A stretch of 64,000 bases of DNA from Micropterus salmoides (lineage: Eukaryota > Chordata > Actinopteri > Centrarchiformes > Centrarchidae), in assembly GCF_014851395.1 (NCBI RefSeq), contig NW_024041150.1, positions 26,153,225 through 26,217,224 on the forward strand. Direction: 5' to 3'. The notes under the pieces were generated by a model. That model was not told where the DNA came from. It saw only the letters and a list, made by a program, of their open reading frames with translations, and searched no databases. Positions 10,566-23,690 of the stretch are shown here, piece by piece. Made by a program: the position numbers and the translations under genes. Each line of letters starts with the position of its first letter. The first letter of the stretch is position 1.

Positions 10566-13500
10566 CCTATTAAAAGCACTAAAAACTAGACACATCTTTC
10601 AACTAAATATGGCCCAAAAAGGGGCCCATCTGGCTCCACGCAGCACCACTATTGCTCGAAGGTGTGTTCTTTTGGCCCACTTTGGTTTCTGAGATCCGAG
10701 ACTAAAACAGACGACATGCTGCCCTCGTCCCAAAAAGTCCCCACAGCAGTCATTTTACACTCCTGAGGAGGAATGTTATTTTTCTACTTTCTAATTATAT
10801 CCTTTTATCAGGCCACCCTGTGATTGGTTTTAGGTGATAAGCGGGGAGTCAGAATGAAAAAAACAAGCAATCGTAATGTTGAGAATTAGAGTGAGAAAAC
10901 TGCTTTTTTGTTATCTCACCAGAGAGTAAAATGGGAAGTCGATTTTAAAATGTTCCACGAGCATTACTGCAAGGTGACAAGGTGTGGCATGGCAATCAGC
11001 TACTCACTTTGTCTTCCAGGAACTTGTACTTTTTTTTTATTCTTCTTTGCAGATATTTTCACTGCAAAGATGTTTTTTTTTTCCTCGTGGAACTTTTTTG
11101 AAACAGAGGTTGCCGACTTTAAAAAAACAAAAAAACAACTCTTCTCTGAAGTTTGCTCACTATTCACGGCAATCACCTCACTGATTATCCCGCTGAAAGA
11201 TCAAGACAGGCAGGTTTCAGAGGGGGGTGCCTCTGTGTTAGCAACCACTCCCATTGGGACACATTTATGCATAACCGCTCTTTTTGTGGAAATTTTGTAG
11301 GACTAGGTGGGAGGATGTGAGCGCAAGTGCATTATTCAAGCCTACCCTTTCACTTAGACATTACTTGGGGCCACATTAGCATTGCTAATAAGTGATGGTT
11401 TAAAGGGATGTTGAAAGCTTTCTATGTCTTATTGGTTCAAAGGTAAAATGTTAAAAAGCAGGTAGAACGGAGACATCTTCGTTCTCTGTTTCTACCATGG
11501 GTAAGACACCTTTACATATATTTTTATAAAAATATATGAAAATGCAGGAGAACTCTAATTATAAAGTTTATTGCTTGCAGTGTGATCTTCATTAACAGCA
11601 AGGTATGGTGGGGGAAGAGCAACAGAGAAAGAATAAGAGAGAGAGATGGCTCTCTCAGAGACCTGCTGAAAGTCTGGAACCCTTACAGTCTATTTGTTTT
11701 TGAATCTTCTCAAAAAGAAACTCCAGATGCTCCGTCTGAGAACAGAACAAAACTAAAAACAGCAGACGCTCTGAAACAGTTGCAAATAGCTTTTTGGTGC
11801 CAAGGCACATTGTTAAAATGTTGATAGATGCCAACTGCTTTGGAAGTTGGCGAAGAAATGGCTAAGACAAACATCTGAAGCAATGTCTGTAACAGGGCTG
11901 TTTGTATATCCAAAGCGCACCATCGAAGTACAGTGAGAACAAAATAGATATTAAAATTTAATCCCTCAACTTGAATCTATACAGGTTTGTTGCTGCATGG
12001 CTGTTATCCACTTTGTGCTGTTCTACCTTGTTATCCATCGCTCCGACTCTGAAACTAGTGAGTGTGGAGTGTTGAGACACACCCACACACACACTGCTTG
12101 CAGGTTTCCTATAAAATCCCATAAATTCTCTTTATCAGACATTGTATATGGTCTCAGAGGGTGTTCTCTTGCATTCGCTTATGACCCCATTAAGCACTAA
12201 CCAGCAGTTTTCTGTGAATCGGCTTGGGGTTGATATTGTAATTGAATCTTTACAGTCAGGAGAAGTTAGTAGCCTTTGGTACAGTCATGACCTGGACCAC
12301 ATTTAATCCCATTTTCCATCATGACACTTTGACTCTGACCAAAATCTTTTGCTTTACAGTTTAAACGTCTTCTGTCTTGCTTGCCTGAAGCAGCAGTGTG
12401 TTTTTGTCAACACTCTGAACACACTTTTGTTTTTGTTTACCTAAAATGAAGCAACAGTAAACAGATTCAAATTAATTGTTTTCTGACTTTATTTTTAAGT
12501 TCTGAAGCTACTTGAGACCTTGCCTGGCACTCCCATGACTTTGCACTCAAGCAACAAAACACTCAAGGCAGAATAAACTGTACTGTTGTGGTTGAAACTA
12601 AATGTAGTTCTACAGTGGGAGGTGTGGTCAAAAACTGCTAGCGGAAATGTAAAAATCACGTCATCATAAGTAATATTTTGCCTCAAATCAAATATTGTCA
12701 GACACTTTGACCTAATAAATAACTACTTTTTAATTTCTTTTTTTTTTACTTTTAATTTTTTTATCATTGGGTGAGATGCTTACAGAACCCAAGTATGACT
12801 ACACTTAATATTAATATATAAATATTAAGGTTTTCTGCCCTGAAGCTTGCAACTCAATTACTGTTACAGAATTTGTGTCCTTGTACACAAGAGTTGTAAG
12901 AAAGTGTAGAAGAAATTCAAATGATAGCTCAAATGCCACAGAAAACATTCCACATCAAACAATAGTGGCTTTATTAGGGTAATTAAAAACATATCATAGG
13001 CCTGAATTGGCTTGTGGGATTTTTCAACTGATGTAATGTATTTATAATGTTATTACGCTATTTTAATGCTTTATTAATCGCATCTCTGTGTTTGTCTTTT
13101 GCCACTTTCAATCCTTGTTTGTCTGTACGTAGTCCTTATTATGATTATTGTATTATTTTAAAACTATATTTGTCTTTAAGATATGTCATCATTATTAAAA
13201 CAAAGCAGAATATGTATTAATATAATGGAAAACAGAAACCTGTTTAATTCTCATTTCTCCTTCTACAATTATTCCAAACTACATCATCTCGCACTCTGTA
13301 GCACGGTGTCTCTTATCCCTGTATGTTTGGATGACTCATCTACATGGAATGGGATCCTTGTTAACAAGGAGATTTCTCTATTTTTATAAAGGTTACAACA
13401 ACAGGTGACATTCTGATGAGCAACCAGCTGGACCTGCCCATTATCCAGCTGCCCTTAGCAGATCATTTTTTACAGTGTAATTGTAATTGACACCCACCTG

Positions 13501-13689
13501 CAACTCCACAAAATGGTTATTTCAGTCAGTGTGTATTATGCACGATTTGTAACCAAACAGATCCGAAGTAATAAGCTGCTTTCAAACCATCAGGCCTATG
13601 TAACTTATAACAGGGAGGAGGTGGTGGCACACCTTTAGCATGTTCATGACTTCTTACTTAGAAAGAAGAGTATAAAATGGTCTGTAACA
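10566..13689. other. Unique AT-rich non-coding stretch
   Basis: No gene recognised. The 130-codon frame at 10908-11300 is rich in homopolymer-encoded Phe and Lys and looks like chance. T-rich runs occur at 11030-11080 and 12735-12750. Confidence 0.55.
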
Positions 13690-14145
13690 AGTCCTGCATT
13701 TAAAAAGTCAATAAAGTAAATGTAAGTACTTTTGACAAAAGAAATATCTAAATAAAATACTCATAATCGTAAATAAAACTGTCTCCATGTGAGTGTTATT
13801 ATACATCTTTTTTTATTGTCTTTTTAGGACCTACAAAACAGCCATACTACAATACAGACAAAAAAATATAAAAACATACACAGACTTGTTAACAAACAGG
13901 CAGCTGCACATAGCAAAGACCCAAGGCTGATCTCATTGCGATCGGCTACAGAGGGACAAAGGGCAGACAATAACAATTAAATGCATTACTGCATTTGGAG
14001 TTACATTTAGAAGAGCATGGGGGATAAAGTTTTGCTCAAATGTATATAATAAATGATTTTCAAATGTTCTCAAAGTTATCAGTGGTTTATATACTGTTGG
14101 GTAGTTGAATCTACAACAACATATAGTTACAACAATATATCTATT
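13690..14145 (+). repeat. Second copy of the AAGTACAAGTAC-type repeat, interrupted
   Basis: GTCCTGCATTTAAAAAGT near 13690 and ATATACTGTTGGGTAGTTGAAT near 14090 are left and right parts of the same family as 9885-10565. About 280 bp of other sequence lies between them. The right part is cut off where a Tc1-like fragment begins at 14146. Confidence 0.45.
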
Positions 14146-14385
14146 CACTGAACAAAATTATAAACACAACACTTGTTTTGGCCCCATTACTCATGAGCTG
14201 AACTCAAAGATCTAAGACTTTCTCTATGTACACAAAAGGCATTTTAGAGCTAAAAGGCATATCAAGATGCTGATCAGACAGCATGGGTATTGCACAGGTG
14301 TGCCTTAGGCTGGCGGCAATAAAAGGCTACTCGAAAATGTGCAGTCTCACTATATTGGGGGGGTCTGGAAACCAGTCAGTATGTG
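14146..14385 (-). mobile_element. 3' end of a Tc1-like transposon, family A
   Basis: The outer end CACTGAACAAAATTATAAAC matches the terminus of the larger copy at 57391. The inner end, read on the minus strand, is ACTGACTGGTTTCCAGACC plus a C-run. This is the 3' end of the transposase gene and its downstream spacer, so the fragment holds the 3' terminal inverted repeat and little else. The terminal repeat has an internal deletion of about 100 bp relative to the 57391 copy. The flanking dinucleotide is TT rather than TA, so the site has decayed. Confidence 0.8.
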
Positions 14386-17300
14386 TATTCTTCACTTTTT
14401 AAGGGTAGGTTATGGGTAAGCTGTGTGTAGGTGTATGTATGTATATATGTATGTATGTCTAGCTGTATATCTGGGCATGTATATTAATTTGCATTTAAAA
14501 AGAGAATGCATTTTATTTTGTAAGTTTATAAAAGGTATCATGTGTAAAACGTAAATCTGTAAAGTAAACAGTAAATAAAGCTGTCAAATAATTCTAGTGT
14601 ATTTCTATCAATACCTATGTTTATTGACAAGAAAGCCAATATTTAAGCCTAGTATCAGGCTATCAAACATAACATGAATCCCTCAAGAAAGGATACGTGC
14701 CTTACACTTATCACTGGCCCATTATTATATATAAAATAAGCACACAACTCTCTTCTAACACAATGGTAGGCGTTAGTAAAGCAGCTCTTATGTGCGTAAT
14801 AAGGCCCTTTTGAACACCCTCAAGAGCGAGTCTGTTCAACATTTAATTGTAGAAGAAATGCACAATGAATGTTTGGAACATTTTACTCGTAAAATAACTG
14901 AGGAAAATGAGGGCTATCACAACACCATGTAAGAAAAAATAAAATAGTGTGAATGCCCAAGGACAGGTTATTGTGTCCCTGCTATCTGGTAGATTGATAG
15001 CTGTAAAATCCTGGATCTGTTCACCAGGCTATCATCATGGGACCTCGTTTACACAAACACATCTAAAAACAGCATCTGAGAATATACTAATGGCTCATAC
15101 TTGCAAGGCCCACACAGGTCAAATCGATTGGATGCTTTGGCTTTGAACACTCTTCTAATGTATTGCCAAGGGTTTTCCCATGTCACCCAATTTACAAGTT
15201 GGGAGATTTGTATACGCCGATAAGCCAGAGCTCAAACTTTTGATTTTCTTGCCCTGGCTCATCCTAAAATGTTACTTAATAGAACATTAAAAGAAAACAA
15301 AGCGTTGGAACATGTGTTTTCCTGTGGGGCAAATGCCAGCTTATCTGTCCTGGATGTATCATTGACAACTATTGCTGTGTTTCGGTAAAATATGATATCC
15401 TGGACTCACAATCTGTACATCGGCATACTCAGAACTCACATTCAAACAGAGCTATCTGGAGACTAACTCTGTCAGTCTGTCCCCTTTTCCCTCTGAATTC
15501 CACTATGATTATGAAGAGCACAAAATTCATATGGCGATGAGATCACTCATCTGCTACTGTGTATCAAAGCTGATCATGCAGTACAGTTATTAAAGCCCAT
15601 GCAAGTAGAATTTGGAAGGTAGGTCAGAGAGGTAATGGAAATAATAAAAACTGCATAGTGGAGATGCATTAAACTTATTTTTTTTCTACAGAAACCACAG
15701 TCACATTAGATTTGCTCACAACACATCCAGTAGTGTTCACTTGACCACTGTAAAAATGAGTGTTTCAACTGTGGTCGGTAATCTATGTGAGACAATCTAT
15801 TTCGCAGACATCAGCATGAACCTTTCCTACGCCTGACTAAACAAACATCACTCGCTGAGCTGTCATTCGTCTTTGCTTCTCTGTTGTAGAATCATGTGTC
15901 ATTTTAACACCTACAGTGTTTTAAATTATTGATAATAAGGTTTTTTGGTGGTGAATATTAAAAAAAACATTTCATGACTTTTGACCACTAGGGAAAAGAA
16001 TCAGTCCAAAACAAACCCACAGCAGCACAACTTGATATATCATTTATCAAGTTTATGGCTCACATGTTACCTGACTATGCCCCCAAATTTAGCAGAACAA
16101 CACAGGCATTATAAAGGACTTTTTTTAACCACCTGTCAGCCCATTAGTTGCTGGTTATCTTCCTGGTTTGGTGTACCAGCCCCTGAGAAAAATATTTGAC
16201 TTGATTGATTTGATGGTGTTCGCCAGCTAATTATTTTATTTATTGTTGAGCAGTTGCTTACACTTAGCTTCTAACTCTATAACAGTTTTATGAAGGGGTC
16301 TGTGAGAGCTATTGTGACCCCATTGTTTAATTAAGTGAAAGCTGCATAGAGCTGTAGACAAGACTGTTGATTCTCAGTGGGATCAACAGTACAGTAAGGC
16401 ATTCAATTATAGGAAGTAATTCTAAAAGGAGCTCTTGGGTTTGCTTGATTGACAGCAACCTTTGATTGACTACCACACTTAGCTGCTTGTTCCTGTTCTG
16501 CTCCACCAAGGCCTCCAACCAAATTCGGATTTTCTAAAAAAACAGGAAGTGTTAAACCAAAATCTAAGCTTTATAGAATCCCCCTTAAAAACCCATTGGT
16601 GATAGGCCAGACCTTCTACTGCTTGGAATAAACAGAATAACAACCAGCCAGATAGCAATAATAGACACGAGAGCACCATCTACAGCACTCAAACTTAATC
16701 AGCAGTAATTCCCAGGAAAAAAAACATTAAATAGATTAATCCCACAGAGGAAGGTAAGTCTGTTAAAAAGGAGGGCATCCTTTTCAGAGATTAAAGATGT
16801 GAAATGAAATGAGAAATGAAAGATTAGAAATGAAGAAAGATGCAGGCGCTGCTCTTTTCCCCCTAAACTCATAGGTTTATTAGTTGCTGAATGCCCAATG
16901 ACAAATTGGGTTAGGTGTACCTACCTAACCAACCAAATAGCCATGGTTAAGGTTAGGCCACGATTGTGGTCATGCTTTTAGAGTGGCCTCTAGCAAGACC
17001 TCCTCCCTACAGTACGTGGACGGTCACTCTGTCATAAAGTCTATTGTAAAACATCAGGTTAGCAATTCACAAATTTGATTACTTGCAAACCTCCCTATTC
17101 AGCTTGGTTAGGTGATTTAGGAGACTAAGAGTTCTAATGTTCTAATGTTTAGTATTTTAGTTGTTAGTAGTTAGTTATTCATAAAATCTTTTGTTATATT
17201 TACAGAAGCAGTACCATCTCGGTAGATACTGTTGCTGGTTATTTGTTATTGTAGTCCCTTCAGTAGTCTCAGCAGGACAATGTAGGCTTATTTTTTGGGG

Positions 17301-20300
17301 AGTTTGGGAGCTGCTATCAATTCAGTCACATTAGTACAGTAGTAAAGAAACTGTTGATGGCTTTTAAATGCAGAGCTAAACACTAAAAAGTGTTGCCAAT
17401 ATAATAAAAAGCATGAGCCTGACACATTCTCACACTTATAATTAATACAATTAGACATACAGAACTGCTTGTTAAAGTGCTTCACTCTCAACAGTCAATT
17501 ACTTTCAAGTTACTCCTTCAACTGTGAAATACTAAGCTTCCTTAAAGCTGGGTTTAAGTACTATGTACATTTCTAACATAGTAAGTTGTTTTGACTGTTA
17601 CTTTCATCAGTGTGGCCCACTCCCAGTCGTTCCTGCAAGAGGAAAATTTGCTCAATGATGAAATACTCATAGAAATGTTAAGGATTCAACTTATGAAGTA
17701 ATTTTCTATACTTCATTTCAAGTGTGTCTTGAATTTCTAGATGCTTTGAAGTGAGTGCTTTTTCTACTTGTATGTGTTGAGAGAGTGACAGTGCACACAC
17801 ATGCAGACATGGTACTTGAGGGTGTCTAAACAGCCCCATTTGCTCCTCTGTGTCACTCATTTCCCTTGCTCTGCGAGTTTTCTCTTCCCTCGTGGAGCCT
17901 CGAGGATCCAAAAAACCTGTGGTTTATGTACACTTCATATCTCAGCTGCAATCGTCTGAGGGGGACCTGGACTGTTATCCCAGCAGAGAACAACACATCA
18001 TTTTCTCCTGTCAAGCCTTCTGTTAGGCCTCATCACAGAGAGCAAGCACTCAGGATCCATGATATTATTAGTCTCCCAGGGAAGGTTGTTCATTCAATTT
18101 TCCCCACTACATAGCACTGTAGCAAGGTCCTTCAGCGTGGAGGGAAAAACATAAAAAAAGTGAGGATAGGAGATAGTGCCGAAGCACAGCTTGTGTTAAT
18201 CTGGTCTCTGTGCTGAGAGGTATATCTTGAAAACAAGGCGATCCAATTCCCACGATCTTTACAGACGATCTGTGCAAAACGTATGTTTTTTCCCAGCTTC
18301 CCAGAGTCTCATATCTGACGGTTTCTTAAGGTTTACTTATGGGATACTTGTGCTTTGAATGGTAGGCTGGAACCGCTGTGTGATCAGTGGAAGTCTTCCA
18401 TACAATGCTGTGACACGGTCAGACAGATTCTCCAGTTTGATACTTCTTTGATACAAATATTTGCACCTCAATAGAAGCAGGAAAGGCTTGCAAACAACTT
18501 CAATAAGAAGGGACTGTTTTTTTGTTGTTTTTTTTAACATACACTGGGTCCAATCTGAGGCATCTGGAACATTCAGAAAAAAGGTGCTTCTCCTGTATTT
18601 TCAACAGGGTTACTCAGTTCAATCCCACTCTCACTTTCAAAGCCCAAGGCTTAATCCCCTCACCGGTGAAGGCGTTTGTTTGAAGATCGCCCTCACCGCT
18701 GGCGCCCGCCTCTCCGTCCTTGCCATGCCCTCCAAAGGCATACTGGCAGATCTTCACTCAGGATTCCTCTTTAAAAACACCTTCTCTCCCAAAACTACAT
18801 TGCCCCTCACCCAGTCTTCTAAATAATTTCTCTTGAACACGTGGAATGCAGTTTTGTTTTGTTTTTGTTGACAGTTGGCAAGGTATCCCATGAAACACCC
18901 TGCTAAAGGTTGAATTTGCTCATAAGTCCACTGAGGTAACTGAGGCCTAAATGTCAGCAGTCAGCACAAACAGAGTTTTTTGAAAGATGCAGGACCATGG
19001 CTATTATATTGCTATTTTAGATTATGGGGGGCAGTATTAGGGTTTGCTTTGATGTGGTCTTTACAATAAACTACAAGCTATTATTAAAGGCCACTGTCTG
19101 TTAAGAAATGGTGGCATTCATTAGAAGCAAAACAGAAGAAAATTATATTGACCTACTACAGAGGAGATGAGAAGAATGGAAAATTCTAAATAAATATACA
19201 TTTACATATTTATGATTTCCCTGCATAAAGAGTAACCCATTCAACCCCGCTGAAATGGCAGTGTGACAAATGAATCATAATCTGTTGAAGGTTTAAAAAC
19301 AAAGGAAATTCATGGTCCTCAATAAGGTCATAATTCTGTCAAAGTTCAAAAGATCACACTGCCATGATAAGGTGAACTCAAACTATGGTATTTCTTTTAA
19401 CTGCTCTAGAGATTCATTAAATGTCAAAATAGGTTAATGGGTTATTACTTACTTTATTCTTTATTGTTTCATTTAAGGTGTACATTATCAGTGATCAGTA
19501 ACAACAGAGTGGTCTTCATGTGCTAGCATGAGATTGTTGCCTGTAAGGGTAATTTGTCCACATGCTTACAGTGATTAAGAGAGTAATGTGTAGGATTTCG
19601 AATAAAGTTAGGGTATGGGTCTGACGAATGTAGTAAAGTGTGTACTATGCTCCATGTGGCTGCCATTTTGTGCCTTCTTGGAATTCACATGTGCATCCAG
19701 TATATTGTGATGCCTTTTATGACTATATTACATTTCATGTGAGTTTTATAAAAGGTTACTCTGAGCCATAGCCAGTTAATATTTTCCAAAAACAGTTGAG
19801 AAAATGAAAATTATATTGTGTATTAGTTTATTTTAAATAGACATGAAAGACATGTTCACTGTACATATGTTTATGTATAATATTTATTTTATTTATTTAT
19901 TCTAAATCATGCAAGTGAAAGTTCTCACTGAGGAAACATCACCCCATCACTCTTTGATTATTTCTCCCTGTTTTTCAGGGGAGTAACAACAACATATAGT
20001 TATGTTATTTTGTCCCATTTCATATGTCTGTCCTGCTGGTTTCTAGAATAATTGCAGTCTAGTCTTGCTGTTTTATTCCTGTTTCCTTCATCACAAGGCA
20101 CCCTATCTTGTTTGATGGGCATCATCAGTGACTTCATTACTAGCGCTTGAACAAGTGTGGGCAGTTACAAATCTCATCTGAGCTGTCTGCCAATCCCAAC
20201 AGGCGGGATATGATTGTTATCCTTTGAGAAATTTCCCGGATGCCTAACGAGGCATTTAAGCGGCTGCGGTCACCCTTGGAAAGAAAGTAGGGCTCAGAAA

Positions 20301-21639
20301 GAGGAATAATGTCCTCATTCAAATTTGACACACTTGAGGTAAAAATGCTGACCATTTCTAAGTCATAAAAGTAGGAAGTGGGAGAGGAAGACAGTCTTAC
20401 AAATGATTTTCACTCCTATTCAGCACTTTCGGACGGGTATTAGATGGGAGTTTTCTATTAGATTTAAGCCAAGCTTCTCACCAGCCTGCCAAGAGAAATC
20501 CCCCAACGGTCTTTGGAATCAAGAAAAATAATCTCAATCCTTGCATCATTTTTCATCACTTTCCACAGCTAAGAGCAGGCATCTGATTTTTTTTCCAAGC
20601 CATGCATATGAAATTAGAAACAATCCAAGTGTAAATTAAACTATCAGCATGTAGATCTCTCCTCATGACTTACTACGATTCAGTAGACACAAATTCAAAA
20701 CTGTTCATGGAATACTTTTGCTTCTCCATATTTAGTTGACCACTTTCCCAAGGTTTTTAAAATAAGCAGTAAAGGCAAAGTAGGCCTAAACATTTTTACG
20801 TGTCGACAGTGCAGATAATGAGTTTGCAGTTCTTGAAAATCTGGTCTGACTCACACACACTGTAGGGGATAGAGCAGGAGAGGAAGGAGGAGAGCTGCCA
20901 GTGATTGATCGCTGAGCTGTCGAGTGGAGCTGCGGAAGGGGGATTGGAAAAGCTCAGATTTGAGAATATGCCAATAACTCATTTCCAAAGAAATAAACAT
21001 CAGTTGCATTTACAGCAAATCAGAGATGCAGCGGAGGAGAAAACATGTTCATTTTTATCTACAAATGCCTGACAACTCACAAGGCAATCAAGTCATAAAA
21101 TAACCATTTCTGGCTTGATTAAGGCAGATGTTTTAAAGTGGATCACAGCTGTAAAATGTGGGTGGCAATTTTACTGTTCTTCCCCTGTTGTTTGGCTAAA
21201 ATAACAGGATTACGCAAATGTAATGATTCGGGTGGAGGATATGACTCCTGTATAGCATGTTATACATTAAACATTAATAGCAGGTTGCACTTACAAAAGC
21301 TATGCGCACTTGACAGCTTCAGAATGTGACATGGGGGGAAAAGCAGAAAGCACTCTCCTGCTAGAGGTATATTATTTCTCCTGAGGGCTTTCAGCAGGAC
21401 CATGTAAATACCTGGACCACTCCCCCTGGGGACTGGAAGCTACACTCAGGGTGTTTTCAAACATTTAGGCCTACTATGGTACTAGTAAGCACAGTGGCAA
21501 GAAAGTCTTGGAACCTGATTTTTTAGACTATAATTTATTGTTAGCAATTCATAATTTTAGTGACATACCTTTAATGCCCTTAACAAATACCCAGGGCAAA
21601 GTTTTACACTTAAATAAAAAGACAGTTATTTGCTTAACA
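14386..21639. other. Long unique non-coding stretch
   Basis: I recognise no gene, RNA or full transposon over about 7 kb. A short ATGT/TATG microsatellite starts it. Open frames are all under 125 codons and unlike known proteins. A segment at 19580-19700 may be a decayed dispersed repeat, but the match to my recalled consensus is too weak to call. Confidence 0.5.
14431..14460. repeat. (GTAT)n microsatellite
   Basis: Imperfect tandem GTAT/ATGT units over about 30 bp. Confidence 0.85.
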
Positions 21640-21742
21640 AAAGTTAGATGAGATGAACAATTAGATCGCAGCCGATTAGCTTAGCTCAAAGACCGGAAAC
21701 AGCTCGTCTAGCTCTATCCAAAGGTAACAAAATCCTATTCCT
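21640..21742 (+). repeat. Partial copy of the palindromic (fold-back) element
   Basis: GATTAGCTTAGCTCAAAGACCGG and CTATCCAAAGGTAACAAAATCC occur in the same order as in the left arm of the element at 24719-25220. The copy stops just before the TTAA that flanks the 21747 element. Confidence 0.6.
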
Positions 21743-22139
21743 TTAAAGGGGCATTATGTAGTTTCCAGCAGCCACTAGTGGTGCGGTTTTAAGATTGCTA
21801 CCAGGTGTGTGCTCGTCACCACTTTCATACAGAGATCCTGCAATAAACGCAGGAACACCAGCATGCAGGCTGTAGCTTTTCACTCAAGACATGTTCAGGC
21901 TCTGTTACTTCAACGTTCCCGTCTCAGAGGCAGATCGACACCGGCGCCGTACCTTTTATTCAGCACAGCGAGACACCGGCATATTGGCACAGTACTCCCG
22001 AAAAAAGGCAAAGTGAGAGCGGCTATAGACAGGTAGGGAGCCAGCTTCACACAACATGGTGGAAACTCAGGTAAACTCCCACTGCAACGTTACAGTAATA
22101 TTTTTATCAGCTTGATGTTGAACTAATCCATGCTCGTTA

Positions 22140-22335
22140 CATGATAAAGTTACAGTGACTGCATTTAACCAACGTGCTACATCGTTAGCTCGCCTGCTGC
22201 TTTCAGTAACTGTCTTTACTATCTGTGTATCTGTCACCGGAGGCTCAGCAATGTCAGCACAGCTATATGTTTTGGATGATAATGAAACTGTTAGTGAGCT
22301 GGACTGAATATTATAACGAGATTGTGTCATACTTT
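22140..22335 (-). pseudogene. Possible second exon of the element-borne gene
   Basis: On the minus strand a pyrimidine-rich tract and an AG (TAACTGTTATAAAG) precede an open stretch: MTQSRYNIQSSSLTVSL, then SSKTYSCADIAEPPVTDTQ, then IVKTVTESSRRANDVAR. An AG acceptor here would join in frame to the phase-2 donor at 23178. Composition is Ser/Thr-rich and acidic, like linker regions of such proteins. There is no independent support, and a clear donor at the far end is not seen. Confidence 0.25.
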
Positions 22336-22420
22336 ATAACAGTTAGAAAGCAGTAAGTAAATTTACTGTAGTGTTAGTGGATGGCTCTTCCTCTGGGTTG
22401 TATATTATGTGGGTCATGTT

Positions 22421-22767
22421 GTCTATGAAGATTCTCAGTCATCCAGGTCATAGTTATCCAACGAAGGTTAAAATCAAGGGCAACTGGACTTGGTTGAAGA
22501 TACTGGAAGACGTTTCGTCCCTCATCCAAAGGACTTCTTCAGTTCTGACAGACTGGCAGGGAAACTCAGCTATTTAACCTCAGTGGGGTCGTTGGCCCGG
22601 GTCATCGATACCGCTGGTTCGTTAGTGTTCCTTGTTTCTGTGACGACAGTCGTTACAGTCGTTAAGACTACCTGTGGCCAAGACTGAACGACCATCGTTG
22701 GTATCTTCACCTGAGGCCAATAGGTTACGTTTGTTGAGTTTCCTGGGAAGTGATGAAAGGACAGCAT
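22421..22767. mobile_element. 347-bp insertion inside the TTAA element, 13-bp target duplications
   Basis: TGTGGGTCATGTT occurs at 22408-22420 and again at 22768-22780, exactly flanking the insertion. The insert contains GGAAGACGTTTCGTCCCTCA and CCAAAGGACTTCTTCAGTTC, motifs I recall from a very abundant teleost dispersed repeat. The long target duplication suggests insertion by target-primed reverse transcription (LINE, SINE or Penelope type). The class is not resolved. Confidence 0.7.
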
Positions 22768-23178
22768 TGTGGGTCATGTTAGTTACAGCAACTGAGAGGT
22801 GGAGAAGCTGTATACCTGAGTATTGGTAAAAGACAATAAATCTAAATTGAACGTTATGAAGCAAACAGCGAGCTAATGTAGCGTTAGCTGGCTGCTCGTG
22901 GCTGCATTACAATAGGATAGTAAACAAATCGCTCCACAGTAGCTTGTTTCCATTACATCATTTCTTGCAGGCTTTGATACTTTGATATAACAGTGGTACA
23001 GAGGAAAGTAACATGGGTTGCATTTGTTGATGAAGTAATGTGAAAGCGATATAACTTTGCACCGGACAACATTAACAACTTCTCGGTGTTAGCCGGCGAG
23101 CTAACGCTATCTAACTTGAGCCAACTGAAGCACAAAATCAAAATATGTTTTACATGCTTTGTAGTAATGTTAGCTTAC

Positions 23179-23426
23179 CTGTCCAATAGGATAAAAGCCA
23201 ACTCTGGGTCTGTTTTTATACCCAAAACAAAGCGGAGGTTTCTCCATGATTCAAAAGCCCTGCCGATGTTGATCCGTGTTTTCGCCCGAAGCCGATCCGA
23301 TTCACATCTGGCCTGACGAGCTTCAGCAGATAAAACTTTTTTTTGTTTTTTATCCTTATGTGGAGTCTGTGTTGGAGTCTGTGTTGTGCCGGGAGCAGGT
23401 CGTTTCTTAGTGTTAGCAGACTCCAT
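23179..23426 (-). CDS. Putative first coding exon carried by the TTAA element
   Basis: The preferred start is the ATG at 23426, giving MESANTKKRPAPGTTQTPT. The open frame continues upstream, but that part looks non-coding. The exon encodes about 82 residues: a basic, Pro/Thr-rich start, a Lys-rich patch (HKDKKQKK), then a charged segment with RLRAKTRINIGRAFESWRNL and KTDPELAFILLD. It ends at a textbook donor, CAG|GTAAGC (intron from 23178), in phase 2. I recall the pattern 'RAKTRxNIGxAFxxWRxLRxxxGxKTDxELAxxLLD' as the start of a multi-copy, uncharacterised protein family in teleosts, some members of which end in a P2X7-like zinc-binding domain. That link is from memory. The rest of the protein is not identified here, so the copy is probably a fragment. 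Confidence 0.45.
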
Positions 23427-23690
23427 GTAGAAAGTTGCAGTGTCATCGCTGCTGAGTGCAAAATCAGTAGACAAAGCGAGACGCTTGGGATCGTGCATGC
23501 AGGTGTCAGTCACTGGATTTCGCGGAAAATCCGACCCGGAGCCTTCAAATAGGAATAGGAATACTTGCCTTCAGAGTTAATAGCCAAACCCGGCAAGTGG
23601 ATCATTTTAATGTCAGATTAAAATCCCTTCACACACAGGCAATAAAAAAAGGATTCATTTTAGTAGAAAAACTACATATAGTCCCTTTAA

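Larger units (their letters stand above)
21747..23686 (-). mobile_element. TTAA-flanked DNA transposon, 1940 bp (Kolobok-like?)
   Basis: The element is bounded by exact TTAA duplications (21743-21746 and 23687-23690). Its terminal inverted repeats match at 15 of 18 positions: left AGGGGCATTATGTAGTTT, right on the opposite strand AGGGACTATATGTAGTTT. TTAA targets are used by the piggyBac and Kolobok superfamilies; AGGG rather than CCC ends favour Kolobok, but this is inference. No transposase is visible. Instead the minus strand holds a coding exon (23179-23426) with a good splice donor and a possible second exon. A separate 347-bp insertion with 13-bp target duplications sits inside at 22421-22767. 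The element is CpG-richer than its surroundings and looks younger than most repeats here. Confidence 0.75.

Noticed and set aside
16900..17010. Repeat with GGTTAAGGTTAGG wording
   Set aside because: Short and GT-rich; no boundaries or second copy seen.
19580..19700. TGTGTAGGATTT-type teleost repeat
   Set aside because: Only a few words match what I recall; too weak to call.
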